A DNA stretch of 64,000 nucleotides, taken from the NCBI RefSeq assembly GCF_050003625.1, contig NC_134398.1, forward strand, positions 79,950,003-80,014,002, given 5' to 3'. Origin of the DNA: Haematobia irritans. Lineage: Eukaryota > Arthropoda > Insecta > Diptera > Muscidae. Made by a program: the position numbers and the translations under genes. The notes below the pieces were generated by a model. The model was not told the DNA's origin. It ran no database searches and saw only the letters and a list, made by a program, of their open reading frames with translations. Below, in pieces: positions 31,069 through 41,982 of the stretch (position 1 is its first letter; each line of letters opens with the position of its first letter).

Positions 31069-34000
31069 TCAGTCCGAAAATAACTTTACGATTTTCGTGA
31101 TAGGTCGACTAATTAACCCAGTCGAAGTTTTAACATCTACCACCCGGACATTTTTATCAATCCCTTCATAAGTTTTGACAACTCTTCCAAGCCTCCATTC
31201 ATTTGGAGCTAAACGATTGTCTTTTACAATCACTAAATCATCTACGACAAGATTTTGTTGCGGGTATTTCCATTTGTATCTACGATGTAATTCATTCAAA
31301 TATTCAGATTTCCACCTTTGACAAAAGTTTTGTGAAATAATCTTCAATCGTTTCCACCTGTTTGATAATGTTATATCATCCTCAGAAATATCGGGTTCTG
31401 CAGGGGCTAATAGTGGTGAACCCACTAGAAAATGGCCAGGGGTCAAGGGCTCTAAACTAGAAGGGTCATCGCTAGCAGGATTAATGGGTCTTGAATTAAG
31501 ACAAGCCTCTATGCGAGCTAAAATAGTGGATAGTTCTTCAAAGGTGAAATTCATTTTTGGCATAGTTTTCCGAAGGTGAGCCTTGAATGATTTAACTCCA
31601 GCCTCCCACAAACCTCCCATGTGAGGAGCACCTGGAGGAATAAACTTCCATTCTAAGTTCTGATGTACGTGTCGTTGCACTGTAGTGTCTTGTATTGATT
31701 TCATAAATGCGATCCTATCCTTTTTTATAAGTTCGGCGGCGCCTACAAAATTTTTACCGTTATCTGAGAATATTTTCTCCGGACACCCTCGTCTGCCTAT
31801 AAACCGATCTAAAGCTGCTATGAAAGATTGGGTCGATAAATCACTCGTAGCTTCTATGTGTATTGCTCGAGTTGCAAAACAAACAAATATGCAGACATAT
31901 CCTTTGGTAATCAGACAGGCGCGAGCTGTAATGCTTTTTATGCCAAAGGGTCCCGCAAAATCTACCCCTGTATTTCGAAAGGGTCTAGATAACATATTGC
32001 GCTCTGGAGGAAGAGATGCCATAATTTGTGTCTGGGTCTTATACTGATGGAGAGCACAAGTTCGACAGTTATGGATAACTTTTTTAACTAACTGCTTTAA
32101 ACGAAATATCCAAAATTCGGAACGAATTACGCGAATCATTAATTGATTTCCGCCGTGCATTGTTACTTTATGAACGAATTCGACAAATAAAAGTGCAAAC
32201 CGAGAATCATATGGAATTAAAATTGGATGACGTTCATTATAGGTAAGAGCAGGTGATTGAACTAACCGACCGTTTGATCTAAGCAAACCTTTCGCGTCAA
32301 TGAAAGGGTTAAAAGATAAGAGTTGGCTACTAGGTGAGAGTCGTTTCTTTTGGGTCAACGCTGCGTATTCTTCAGCAAAATAATGTTTTTGTGTAACGAC
32401 TATAAGACGAGTTTTTATATCCAAAAGTTCTGAACCCGTAATTTCTTCCGACGAAATTCGAAGTCGGTTTGTGCCCGTGTTACGCCAAAAACGCATGACA
32501 TTAGATAAAACACGATATGCGCGTGGCAAAGATGAAAAACGTGTCAATGGGTCCTCAAATGTGGATGTCGCAAAAACTTTCACTTGTTTAGCTTCAAGGT
32601 TTGTATCACAATTAAGTTGATGTTTAGGCCAATGATCTCTGGGCAATTTTAGCCACGATGGGCCAGTCCACCACAAATGATGTGTCTTCAATTCATCTGG
32701 ACAGCAGCCACGACTGGCTACATCTGCTGGATTAGATTCGGAGTCCACATGACTCCAATTTTCACTACCTACATTTTCTAAAATTTCGGAAACCCTGTTT
32801 CCTACAAACGCACTCCAAGAACACGGCGGTTTTTGAAGCCAGGCCAAAACTATCATAGAGTCAGTCCAGAAATGGGTTAAAAATCCAGAAATTTGCAGAT
32901 TTGGAATTATAGTGTTAGCTAATTTAGACAACATTACTGCCCCACATAACTCTAATCTAGGTAGAGAAATTTTCTTGATTGGGGCCACGTGGGTCTTGGC
33001 TGCTAACAGAAAAGTTTCTACACGGTCTCCATCTTCGACTCGAACGTAAAGTGTCGCAGCGTAAGCGCTTTCTGAAGCGTCACAAAAACCATGAATTTCA
33101 ATGGTACTTGATGGCGAATAATGAATCCATCTTGGTACGGATATTGTGTCAATCACCGAATTATTTTTCGCAAAGTTTTTCCAATTCATATTGGTAACAG
33201 GTTTCAAAGTGTCGTCCCACCCAATTTTATCTAACCAAACTTGTTGCATTATCAGTTTTGCAACGACAATAATTGGGGCTAACCATCCGCAAGGGTCAAA
33301 GAATTTTGCGATTGTCGACAAAACTTCACGTTTCGTACAAAGTTCTTTTTCTTCAACATTAGGCGCTTTAAAAGTGAAATTATCTGCTGCTACATTCCAC
33401 CGAATGCCTAGGGTCTTCGTTGACGATCCTTCAGAAAGATCCAACCAATTGACAGGCAACAAAAAATCGGGATGTAGGCCATTTAAAAGACGAGGGTCAT
33501 TAGAGGTCCATTTCCTCAACTCGAAACCAGCAGAATCTAAAGCGGATGTTAATTGTTTTCTAGCGGCGATAGCATCTTCAGCAGTATGCCCACCCGCTAA
33601 TACATCGTCGACATATAAATTTTCTCTAATTACTTTTGAACCCAAAGGGTGTGAATCTTGAACGTCTTCCGCTAATTGAAGCAGCGTTCTAATCGCTAAA
33701 AATGGGGCGCAATTTATGCCAAAGGTTACAGTTAACAATTCAAAATCCTCAACTGGGTCGTTTTCAGATGATCGAAAAAGTATTCTTTGAAATGAAGTTT
33801 GCTTTGGGTCTACCAGTATTTGACGATACATTTTCGTTACATCGGCGTTGAAAACATATTTGAAAAAACGCCATTTTAAAATTTGTAAAACTAAGTCCTG
33901 TTGTAAAATAGGACCGGTATGTAAAATATCGTTTAGGCTTTTCTTATTTGAAGTGGGACTCGAAGCATTAAATACCACCCTAAGTTTGGTGGTTACTCTA

Positions 34001-36552
34001 TCTGGTTTAATGACTGCGTGGTGGGGTAAATAATAATGAGGGGTCTTATGTATGTTTTGTGGATCAATTTTTCTCATTTGTCCTAGCTCGAGATATTCCC
34101 TAATGGCAGCGTCGTATTGAGCCTTTACATCAGGGGTCTTGGAAAGTTTTTTCTCCATACGATAAAATTGTGCGAGAGCAATATTTCTCGATGCACCGAT
34201 TTCTGAACAACTTTTAAATGGAAGGGTCACAATATATCTTCCAGTATCATTACGTTTTATCGTAGATTTGTAATTAGTTTCACAATATATATCTTCAGCT
34301 GACCTCAAAATTCTTTTTGGGGTCTCTTCCACCTCCCAAAAACGTGTTATAATTTTCTCTGACGAGGATGCATTATAAAGAGTAATTTGTTTCGAAGTTT
34401 CTATATTTTGTTGAATGGGTCCACCAACGATCCATCCAAATACGGTATTTTGCGCTATAATTGATCCAAATGTTTTCATCGGAATATCAACGTTATAAAT
34501 TAGCGGTCCTATATCTAAACCGATCAGCATATCAACGGGTCGACTTTCATAAAATCGAGGATCCGCCAAACTAAGATGTTTAAATTCTTCAAATTGAGAA
34601 CGATTAAGGTTGTGGGTTGGTAAATTAGAAGGAAGGGTTTTCAACACGGGTGCCCAAACTTCTAACTCAAAACTTGGATTGATACGTGAACAAAGTTGAA
34701 AAACGCAAGCCTTTGTCGATGTTTCGGCTACGGTGTCACTCAAGCCTGTGACGTGAACTAAATTCCTCACTGTAGGAAGTTGCAATCTATTTTTCATTTT
34801 TTCTGAAATAAATGTTGACTGTGATCCAGGGTCAATTATTGCTCTGGCATCATATCTTTGTCCCTTTGATTTTATCTGTACAATGGCGGTAAACAACAGG
34901 GTTTCTCTAGGTTGTGGAGTGGGTCTGCCTTCTTGCAGCGTAAGAGTCGTTATACTAGGCGTCTCAATATTTGATGTGGACTGTATACAAGGTAAATTCG
35001 ATGATTGTTTAACAAGGTTGGAACGAGCGGCAGCACTTGTACTAGGTTGCGCTCCACCTCGATCCTGATTGACTAAGTTGAGAGCTCCAGTACTTGTACT
35101 AGGTTGTACTGTGTCTCGGCTATGATGAACAAGGGTGTTGAGAACGGCAGCACATGTACCGTCTCTTGTGTTTGTAGGGTCGCGGGCCTCATTACCCTTA
35201 TGTAACAAGTTATGGTGTCTTTGATTACATTCCCTACAACTAAAACGACTTTTACATTCCCGTACTCCATGATTCTCAAATAAACAATTATAACAACGAT
35301 TCGACTGTTTCACTATTTGAATTCTTTCATTAATAGATTTTTCCAAAAATTTGGGACAATTTCGCAGCATATGGTTTGTCCGACAAATTGGACAACCACT
35401 CTCATTATGCCTGCGACTAGTGTAAATATTTCTTGAATTGTTATCGGCTTGCGAATTACTACTGAGTCCTGAACCAGAATTATTTATTTTTTGATTTACA
35501 TTGGTTTGAAAACTATTTACGCGACTCCCCCTTCTATCAAAATCAGATCTAGATTGATTGTATTTCGAGTTTTGAGTTTTAATATTTCCCACCGATTCCA
35601 AAGTTTTAAATTTATGTGACAAAAATTCATCTAATACGTGCCAACTTGGTAGGGTCGAACAATCCTCTAAACTATTCTCAAATTCTTCCAAAAAGGTGCG
35701 AGGTAATTTTGTTGAAACAAGGTATACTAAAATTGGGTCCCATTCTCCCGTGTCTACATGTAAAGTTTCCAAAGTTTGTGTACAAGTACTAATTGTGCGC
35801 TGTAATTTTTGTATAGTTGAAACATTTTCAATTGAAACAGTGGGCAAATTAAAAAGAATTCTAAGCTGTTCGTTAACTTGCATTCGTTTATTTTCGTACC
35901 TACTTTCTAAATTTCTCCAAGCTATATCGAAACCTTCATTAGTTAGGGGTACATTTGTAATAATTTCCCGCGCTTCTCCTGAAGTTTTTTGGGTCAAATG
36001 GAATAACTTTTCGACTTTACTCAATCGTGGGTTATTAATGTAGATTGCAGAGAATAAATCTCTGAATGTTGGCCATTCACTGTATCCGCCCTTAAAAATG
36101 TCTGTGTCACATGGTGGCAATCGCAAATTTGGGGTCGAATTTGGGTCTACTGCGATGTTTTGTGTCATTGATTCCCTAGCTAATTTTTCCTGACTTTCCC
36201 GTTCCTGACGCGCTAAGATTTGTGTGCTAATTATACTTAAACCCCGTTTATAGACGTCCATACCGTTTTTATAATGGCCGCGAAGCTTATCCTTATCCAT
36301 TGGAGTTTCTCCCTCATCTGGAGTCCTATCTTGACAATTTATGTAAGCCCGCCTAACTTGATCCCATAACGTATTCAACTCCACTCGAGCTGCCTCTAAC
36401 GCATGAAGATCCTCGGTTGCCGCCTTAACAGAACAAACGCTTTCAACGTCAACTAGATCATTTAAGCAAGTAACAAATTTTTCTTTTAAAATTTTATCCA
36501 TGATGTACTTTAATACTTTTTTGCACCGGTCAAAAAAACTAAAATAAATCAA
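31069..36552 (-). CDS. BEL/Pao gag-pol polyprotein
   Basis: One open frame of 1827 codons. Gag-type N-terminal region (about 18-330), three zinc knuckles (387-399, 420-433, 439-451), retropepsin-like domain with DPGS at 574, reverse transcriptase with DVTKMYR near 904 and the YVDD box at 980-983, and RNase H with D1158 (FCDASES), E1201 and D1231. The integrase zinc-binding region has H1461/H1466 and C1496/C1499. The integrase core has D1531 (GVDFAGPF), D1597 (FSDNGKNF) and E1650 (GGLWEAG). A C-terminal domain of the type found after BEL integrases follows (about 1715-1827). The true start may be Met18 (MDKILKEKF). All catalytic residues checked are present, with no stop or frameshift. The polyprotein would be cleaved by its own protease in virus-like particles. 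Confidence 0.95.
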   Translation of the reverse strand: MIYFSFFDRCKKVLKYIMDKILKEKFVTCLNDLVDVESVCSVKAATEDLHALEAARVELNTLWDQVRRAYINCQDRTPDEGETPMDKDKLRGHYKNGMDVYKRGLSIISTQILARQERESQEKLARESMTQNIAVDPNSTPNLRLPPCDTDIFKGGYSEWPTFRDLFSAIYINNPRLSKVEKLFHLTQKTSGEAREIITNVPLTNEGFDIAWRNLESRYENKRMQVNEQLRILFNLPTVSIENVSTIQKLQRTISTCTQTLETLHVDTGEWDPILVYLVSTKLPRTFLEEFENSLEDCSTLPSWHVLDEFLSHKFKTLESVGNIKTQNSKYNQSRSDFDRRGSRVNSFQTNVNQKINNSGSGLSSNSQADNNSRNIYTSRRHNESGCPICRTNHMLRNCPKFLEKSINERIQIVKQSNRCYNCLFENHGVRECKSRFSCRECNQRHHNLLHKGNEARDPTNTRDGTCAAVLNTLVHHSRDTVQPSTSTGALNLVNQDRGGAQPSTSAAARSNLVKQSSNLPCIQSTSNIETPSITTLTLQEGRPTPQPRETLLFTAIVQIKSKGQRYDARAIIDPGSQSTFISEKMKNRLQLPTVRNLVHVTGLSDTVAETSTKACVFQLCSRINPSFELEVWAPVLKTLPSNLPTHNLNRSQFEEFKHLSLADPRFYESRPVDMLIGLDIGPLIYNVDIPMKTFGSIIAQNTVFGWIVGGPIQQNIETSKQITLYNASSSEKIITRFWEVEETPKRILRSAEDIYCETNYKSTIKRNDTGRYIVTLPFKSCSEIGASRNIALAQFYRMEKKLSKTPDVKAQYDAAIREYLELGQMRKIDPQNIHKTPHYYLPHHAVIKPDRVTTKLRVVFNASSPTSNKKSLNDILHTGPILQQDLVLQILKWRFFKYVFNADVTKMYRQILVDPKQTSFQRILFRSSENDPVEDFELLTVTFGINCAPFLAIRTLLQLAEDVQDSHPLGSKVIRENLYVDDVLAGGHTAEDAIAARKQLTSALDSAGFELRKWTSNDPRLLNGLHPDFLLPVNWLDLSEGSSTKTLGIRWNVAADNFTFKAPNVEEKELCTKREVLSTIAKFFDPCGWLAPIIVVAKLIMQQVWLDKIGWDDTLKPVTNMNWKNFAKNNSVIDTISVPRWIHYSPSSTIEIHGFCDASESAYAATLYVRVEDGDRVETFLLAAKTHVAPIKKISLPRLELCGAVMLSKLANTIIPNLQISGFLTHFWTDSMIVLAWLQKPPCSWSAFVGNRVSEILENVGSENWSHVDSESNPADVASRGCCPDELKTHHLWWTGPSWLKLPRDHWPKHQLNCDTNLEAKQVKVFATSTFEDPLTRFSSLPRAYRVLSNVMRFWRNTGTNRLRISSEEITGSELLDIKTRLIVVTQKHYFAEEYAALTQKKRLSPSSQLLSFNPFIDAKGLLRSNGRLVQSPALTYNERHPILIPYDSRFALLFVEFVHKVTMHGGNQLMIRVIRSEFWIFRLKQLVKKVIHNCRTCALHQYKTQTQIMASLPPERNMLSRPFRNTGVDFAGPFGIKSITARACLITKGYVCIFVCFATRAIHIEATSDLSTQSFIAALDRFIGRRGCPEKIFSDNGKNFVGAAELIKKDRIAFMKSIQDTTVQRHVHQNLEWKFIPPGAPHMGGLWEAGVKSFKAHLRKTMPKMNFTFEELSTILARIEACLNSRPINPASDDPSSLEPLTPGHFLVGSPLLAPAEPDISEDDITLSNRWKRLKIISQNFCQRWKSEYLNELHRRYKWKYPQQNLVVDDLVIVKDNRLAPNEWRLGRVVKTYEGIDKNVRVVDVKTSTGLISRPITKIVKLFSD

Positions 36553-38920
36553 ATTTCGCGAAAGAAAAATTTAGTTTCACTCAAGGAAATCCGAATTTTC
36601 TACAGGAAACTATATTAATGTAAATATCTTCGCGAACGATAAAATTCGTGGGGTCGGAAATTAATTTGTGGGTTCTAAATCACGAAAAAATTACAAAAAA
36701 AACAAATCTAACAAAAAACGTGTTAGGGTCAGTAGACGAAATTGGGCCAATGTTACGTAAAAAATTTTATAAAAATTCCCCCAGACTGGATATTCAAAAA
36801 ACTTTTACAATAAATTTCCAAAAGGGCGAGGAATTAAACAAATCTAAAATTTCCCAAAACCACAAGGTCAAACAAATTAATTAAAATTTCCCAAAAAACA
36901 GGAAATCAAACAAACAATTTTTTTTTTTTTAAAGCACGATGCTCAATTAATACCAGCGATAAATCGCATAAAACAATGACTTCGGATCAAGTGTCAAAAA
37001 AAAATGTGTCAACAAATTCACTGAAAAAAAATAAAATTATCTTGGTGCCCAAAAAATCAAATATATATGTATATCAAAAGAAGAAATTTGTAATTTTCCT
37101 TACCTTTTTATGGGTCATTGGGTCTTGAAAATTACAAAGATATAATCAAATACCACAAATATGGGTCACCAAGATTCATAAGTACAAAAATAAATACAAG
37201 TTGAAAAAATCAAAACTACAAATTTGGGTCGATTAACTTTTGTTTCAGCTTTTTAAACTTCAAAGTAAAATGTTTCAATTAATCGATTTAAAAATTTTCC
37301 CAGCGCCAATTATTTAAATTTTCCAAAATGATCAAAAGTTTTTTCTCGAAAAAATTTTCGTTTAATTTTTCACTCCAAAAAAAAAAATTGCAAATTTTCA
37401 CTTGTTTTTCCAAAAATAGTATTTAATTTCAAGCAAAAAAAAAACGAATTTAAATTCAAAAAACATTTTTTTTTTCCCAAAATCAATATTTTTACCAAAA
37501 AATTTCTCTCTGTGTAAATTTTTACCGGTCAAAATTTTATCCCCATTTAATTTAATTTAAACAAAATCGAATTTAAATTCCCGAAAATTTTTCCAAAACA
37601 AAAAACCTTTTGTGTAAATTATTTTTTTTTTTGTTTGATCAAATTTTTATCATATTGTTGTGTCATGAAAAAAATTGTGTCATACGGTCGAGTCGTTTAG
37701 CATATCGCAAATTCTTTTTTCCTTTTCGTGTTCCAAAAAATTCAAAAAACTTGACAAAACTGTACTCACTTTGAAGATTTGTAATAGATGTGTGTGTGTG
37801 TCCAAAAATTTGTGTGATCCGTTACCTTTTTTTGCGTCGATTTTTGATGTTGAGTCTCTGTGGTGTCGTGTTTTGTTGTTTTTTGTCGCCTTCCTCTGGA
37901 AACTGCTCTTTTTTTTTTGTTATTGGACAATTTGTAGTTTATAAAAACCGTTGTTACGGTTTTGTCCAATTTTTTTCACAAATTTTTTAATTTTTAAAAA
38001 GTTTTTGTTTTTGTTTTTTGCACGACCGAACCGATTGTTGTGTTGGGTAAAATTTTTAAACAAATGGGTTAATTTGGGTTGTGGATCACTTTATGGCAAT
38101 TTTTCAATCAATTTTTCATTTTTAAACAAGTTTTCAAAACTTTCACGAAAATCAATTAATTTTTTAAATTTCCAAAATTTTCTCAAACTTTTTGTACTTT
38201 TCACGTGAAAACAAGCTTTTTTATTGCCAAATTGATTGAAAAATAATTAAAAAACACACGCACAAAAATGGGTCACAAATTTTAAATTTTTTCAAAAAAA
38301 CACTAATTTTTTTCCAAAATTCACTAATTTTTTTTCAAAAAAAATTCAAAAAATAATTGTCCATTGTTCATTTTTTATTTTCCACAATTTAAAGTTTTTT
38401 AATCGTTCCAATGCAACAACCCTTTATTTTACTTACTGTAGTGCCACTTTGGTTACCCTTTGCTTGTGTGTCCCATATGTATGTATATACGCTTGTATAT
38501 GCATATGAATATTTTTCGATGTTCACTGGTTGCTGTTCGATCGATGGATCACTGGCTGGCTGGTATACTACTGTTGTTGTTGTTTTGATTTTTCTATTTA
38601 TTCTTTGGGTACTGTTGGTTTTCATTTGTTGCAAGGGCACAGGCACTTTGAATGTTTTTCAATATTGTCTTTTGTAAAGGTTTTTTTTTGCATTGATATT
38701 ACATTGGGTTTATTTGACACTGATATTACACTGTGTAATTTGGAATATTTTATTTTTTAATATAAATGAATGTTTATTTAATTTTTATTTTCTTTTTAAA
38801 CAAAACTAGTTATTGGGTCACTGGGTTTTTATACACTTGGAAAAAAATCACCTTACACCGAGAAAAAATTTTACACTTTCAAAAAAATGTTAATGTTTTT
38901 AATTATTTAAAAAACACAAA
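36553..38920 (-). other. long A+T-rich leader of the BEL element
   Basis: These 2.4 kb lie between the primer-binding site and gag-pol. Plus-strand composition is dominated by runs of T and A (for example 37376-37500, 37960-38400) with TTTCCAAAA-like reiterations. ORFs here (37675-37944, 37951-38208, 38411-38677 and others) are short, run against or across the element and show no domains. Packaging or translation signals may lie here, but none is recognisable. Confidence 0.6.
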
Positions 38921-38939
38921 TCCGGTTCGCAATGGACCA
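38921..38939 (-). other. BEL primer-binding site
   Basis: Three bases after the 5' LTR the minus strand reads TGGTCCATTGCGAACCGGA. It starts with TGG (complement of the tRNA CCA end) and would pair with a tRNA 3' end reading CCGGTTCGCAATGGACCA. I could not name the tRNA with confidence. Confidence 0.7.
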
Positions 38940-38942
38940 AAA

Positions 38943-39837
38943 TGTCTGGGAATAAACTAATGAAAGCTGAAAAGGAAAATTTTGCCTTTCGAAATAATAA
39001 CACTGGGAGAAATTAGGTTTTACATTCAAATTCCAACAAATTTATTTACTTTAATTTTTAAATGTGTAATGAGTTAAATTTATTATTTATGATTAGTTTT
39101 AAGTTTTAAATAGCATTTAAGTTTTACAATTAGATTTAACAATTATTTACAATTCAAAGTAGTTTGGAGTTAATTTTTAGGGAAATGGTGTAAATAAGGG
39201 TGGGTTTTGAGATTCAAATGTAATGTGCAATATGATTGTAAGTATGAATTCAATTTACAATTTACGTTGAGGGATGCGTGCAATATAGTTTTAAGGCAAA
39301 ATATTCAGTGCAATGAAATTAAACTTTGGTGCAATATAGAATTAAGTTCAAATAATTTACGATGGGTGTTTTGTGATTTTGTTCTTTATGTTGCTGACGT
39401 TTATTTATGTGGCCGGCACTTTTATGTTGTATGTTTGGGTTTCGATGGGTTGAGGAGTCGATGGGTTTTTTTTGTATGTGTCACTAATTGTTCACTGTGT
39501 TTACCTGTAAATAACTAAGCTTTTAATATGTTCACTTGTGTTTTCAATAGTAATGTTCAAATAATGTTCAACAACGAATTATCACTACACTTTTACTTTC
39601 GCGGGGGCAGACGAGTTCGCACTTGTTAATTTATTCACGGTCGGTTCAAGACTGGTTCGTTGCCCTTTTGAGTGATGCTTAGCAGCATAAACAAAGCTTA
39701 GCGACAAAGCTACAAGCATCGATCAAAGGTCAAACTTTCCAGGTAAACAAATAGAAAAGCAAAAGGACACAACGATTAAAAATTATTTGTGCCGCTACGC
39801 ACAGTGTTTCAAAACGGGTTCAAAGAAACTTTGAACA
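38943..39837 (-). repeat. BEL 5' LTR
   Basis: Nearly identical to 28613-29508 and one base shorter in a T run near 39470. It should contain the element's promoter, read on the minus strand. The 103-residue plus ORF at 39207-39518 is the counterpart of the ORF in the other LTR and is antisense to the element. Confidence 0.93.
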
Positions 39838-39934
39838 AAAAAGTTTATCCACATAGACAAGGCAAAAACGTTATGCGACTTCAATGCTATTTTAAGAACA
39901 AAAAATGTTCCGCCTCACATTATTTTTTTCAGTG

Positions 39935-40699
39935 TAAGTTAAGCCTTATGAAAATAATAAAAGATACAATGCATAGTGCATTTTAAAGCAAAATTTGGTC
40001 CAACGATGTAAATTTGGATATGCATATATGCTAGAATTGCAGCATTAAACGAAAATTAATTCCATGACTAAACTAGAAAACTCACAAAAACAACCAGTGA
40101 GTTAAATTCGTGAATTACTAATATACCTATATTAATTTAAAACACCATTATTATAAAATACTTGGAAAAAAATACAGAATCACCGTTAAATTACAAATTG
40201 GTTTTAAATGTTCAATTATGCTGATATTTATAGTTTATTATGTCATAATGTATTCCATTTTATTAAGACATTATCGGTCAACTGTATTACATTTTGAGAA
40301 TAATCGTCACAAATTACTGAGAAATATTTACTATTGTCATTATAAGTCATCAGAGTTTTACTTCTGTAATGCAAATTGTAATGAGTTGAGGTTACCACTT
40401 CAGCAGTGCATTTGCGGTTCCCTTATATAAATGTAGAATATTTATTCTGGAATATATTTAAATAACTGTTTTACGCTGTTTACACTAAAAAAAAGTGAAC
40501 TCTCTATTTCACTAAATCCAAATTAACATTATTTTAGTTCATGGAATTATTATGTTTGGAGAAAGTTTCCGTTACTATAATATTTTTTGCGTACGTTAGT
40601 TAAATGAATTTAAAAACGAGAAAAAATTATACACAAATTAAGCATAAAGTTTTACTAAATTCGTATTTGTCACAAAATAGTTCATTATAGTTCCATCAT
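39935..40699. other. A+T-rich stretch, nothing recognised
   Basis: No ORF of note (65 and 70 residues only), no terminal repeats, no RNA motif. The right end holds TATAGTTCCATCAT (40686-40699), the target-site copy of the LINE that follows. Confidence 0.5.
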
Positions 40700-40708
40700 T
40701 ATAGTTCC

Positions 40709-40742
40709 ATTTTCAATTCAACCGTCGAACGGAACGGACGTG
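40709..40742 (+). promoter_or_regulatory. LINE internal promoter with +28 element
   Basis: GGACGTG at 40736-40742 fits the RGACGTG downstream element that many insect LINEs carry at +28 to +34. Counting back puts +1 at the A of 40709 (TTCC-A-TTTTCAATTC), within a few bases of the insertion boundary. Inference from motif position only. Confidence 0.5.
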
Positions 40743-40817
40743 TTTTTCAATAGCGGATAAACTCATCGTAATAGGTACCTACTACGAATTTCAAGTGTGG
40801 TGGGATATTAAGCCACC

Positions 40818-41982
40818 ATGCAGCGAAATTCCAAGTCATCCACTGGGTTGCTAACTTCAGGGCCCAGTGGACGGGTATCGACTGGAGTTATAAATCTGGG
40901 CAATGACCAAGAGTTAGGCCCAATTAGTCGACCTGTAGACGGGTCGACAGGTGGCGACACTCTGACAAGTCGAACTTTTTCTAAGGTAACGACATCAAAA
41001 GGAGGTAATCCCTCGCGAAAGAGATTCAAGGAACGCAGAAATGCTTTGTTTATCCTAAAGAAGTTAGGATCAGTCGACCCAAGCACGCTGTCGGCTAAAC
41101 AAAGCGATTCCTTAAAATGGGCTCAAGGAATTCTTGAGACTGGAAAAAGGGAACGATCGCCGGATGAGCTGCCATCCTCCAAAAGGGATCAAAGATCGTT
41201 TGCCTCAGTTGCTAAAGATAGCCTTGTGATGGCTATCATTAATAAAGGAGCATTGGACGGTATGATTCCAAAGCAGAAATGGGGGGAAATTGAGAATGCT
41301 CTGTCTGTCGTCTACTCACAGGTGCTGGAAAAGTTTCCCGGCCCAGATCCTCGACACCAAGAGGCTGGTTGGTATCAAGGACGATTTAAGCTAGTCGCAT
41401 TTGAGGACCAGAGGTCTATAGAATGTTTTAAAGCTCATACCGGCTAGACCTAGAGCACATGCCTGGATACCTGCAAACCCTTCTGACCCTGAATCTATTT
41501 TAAATAGACTGAAACGATGCAATCCAGATCTTCCAACAGCTGATTGGAAGGTTGGCCGTTTGGATGAAGTGGATGGACCAAGACGGCATGCAGTGTTTAT
41601 ATTGAACACTCAGTCTTTGCCACATCTGGCAAAGTCCCAGGGCCGTGTATGTTATGGCTTTCATTATATCCAAATGAAGGTGTATAAAAACGATCAGCTA
41701 AAGGATTCAGAAATGGACAAGCCTCTGTCTGAATCAGAAGTAAGCGGATCCTCTTGCGAAGTCGAGGGAGATACCAAAGTTGAAGACATGGATAGATACC
41801 GTATGCGTGAGGAGGCTTCTATTGCCTCAGAACTCACCAAAGTCGAACCTATGGTTATTGCGAGAGTCACCGATATCTCTGAAGAGGACATTCTTGATGA
41901 CTCGATTGAAGCGGCTGATGTGACGGTTGTTGAAAATCTCGATGGTCCTACGGATCCTCCAGATAAATCTTCATCATTGTAA
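40818..41982 (+). pseudogene. LINE ORF1 (gag-like), one frameshift
   Basis: The first frame runs 40818-41447 and begins MQRNSKSSTGLLTSGPSG, a Ser/Thr/Gly-rich basic start. Around 41437-41440 one base appears lost: the first frame stops after FKAHTG, and the next frame continues with PARPRAHAWIPANPSDPE and runs to 41982. The second part contains VFILNTQSLPHLAKSQGRV, typical of the DUF4780-type C-terminal region in ORF1 of such LINEs, then an acidic tail. No CCHC knuckle is seen. The native product would be about 387 residues and would bind element RNA. ORF2 starts inside its end. Confidence 0.8.

Larger units (their letters stand above)
28613..39837 (-). mobile_element. BEL/Pao LTR retrotransposon, apparently intact
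   Basis: This 11.2-kb element reads on the minus strand. LTRs of about 896 bases lie at both ends, starting TG and ending CA, with AAAAA on both sides (28608-28612 and 39838-39842). Order along the minus strand: 5' LTR, primer-binding site, a 2.4-kb A+T-rich leader, gag-pol ORF, a region holding an inserted MITE, a second ORF, polypurine stretch, 3' LTR. Reading the two LTRs side by side I find about two differences (T/C at 28615 versus 38945, and one T in a T run), so the insertion is recent. Confidence 0.93.
28164..39934. mobile_element. CACTG-type MITE, family 1 (copy C), split by the BEL element
   Basis: The parts are 28164-28612 (start CGCTGAAAAAATTTGTCGGC, then AGATTTTGTCTTTACA) and 39838-39934 (ending TTTTTTTCAGTG). 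TA lies on both outer sides. The joined sequence CATTAAAAAGTTTATC matches CATTGAAAAGTTTATC in copies A and B. It is more diverged than copies A and B. Confidence 0.72.

Noticed and set aside
37675..38760. ORFs with membrane-like runs of Phe, Leu and Cys
   Set aside because: They translate poly-T-rich leader of the BEL element on the wrong strand.
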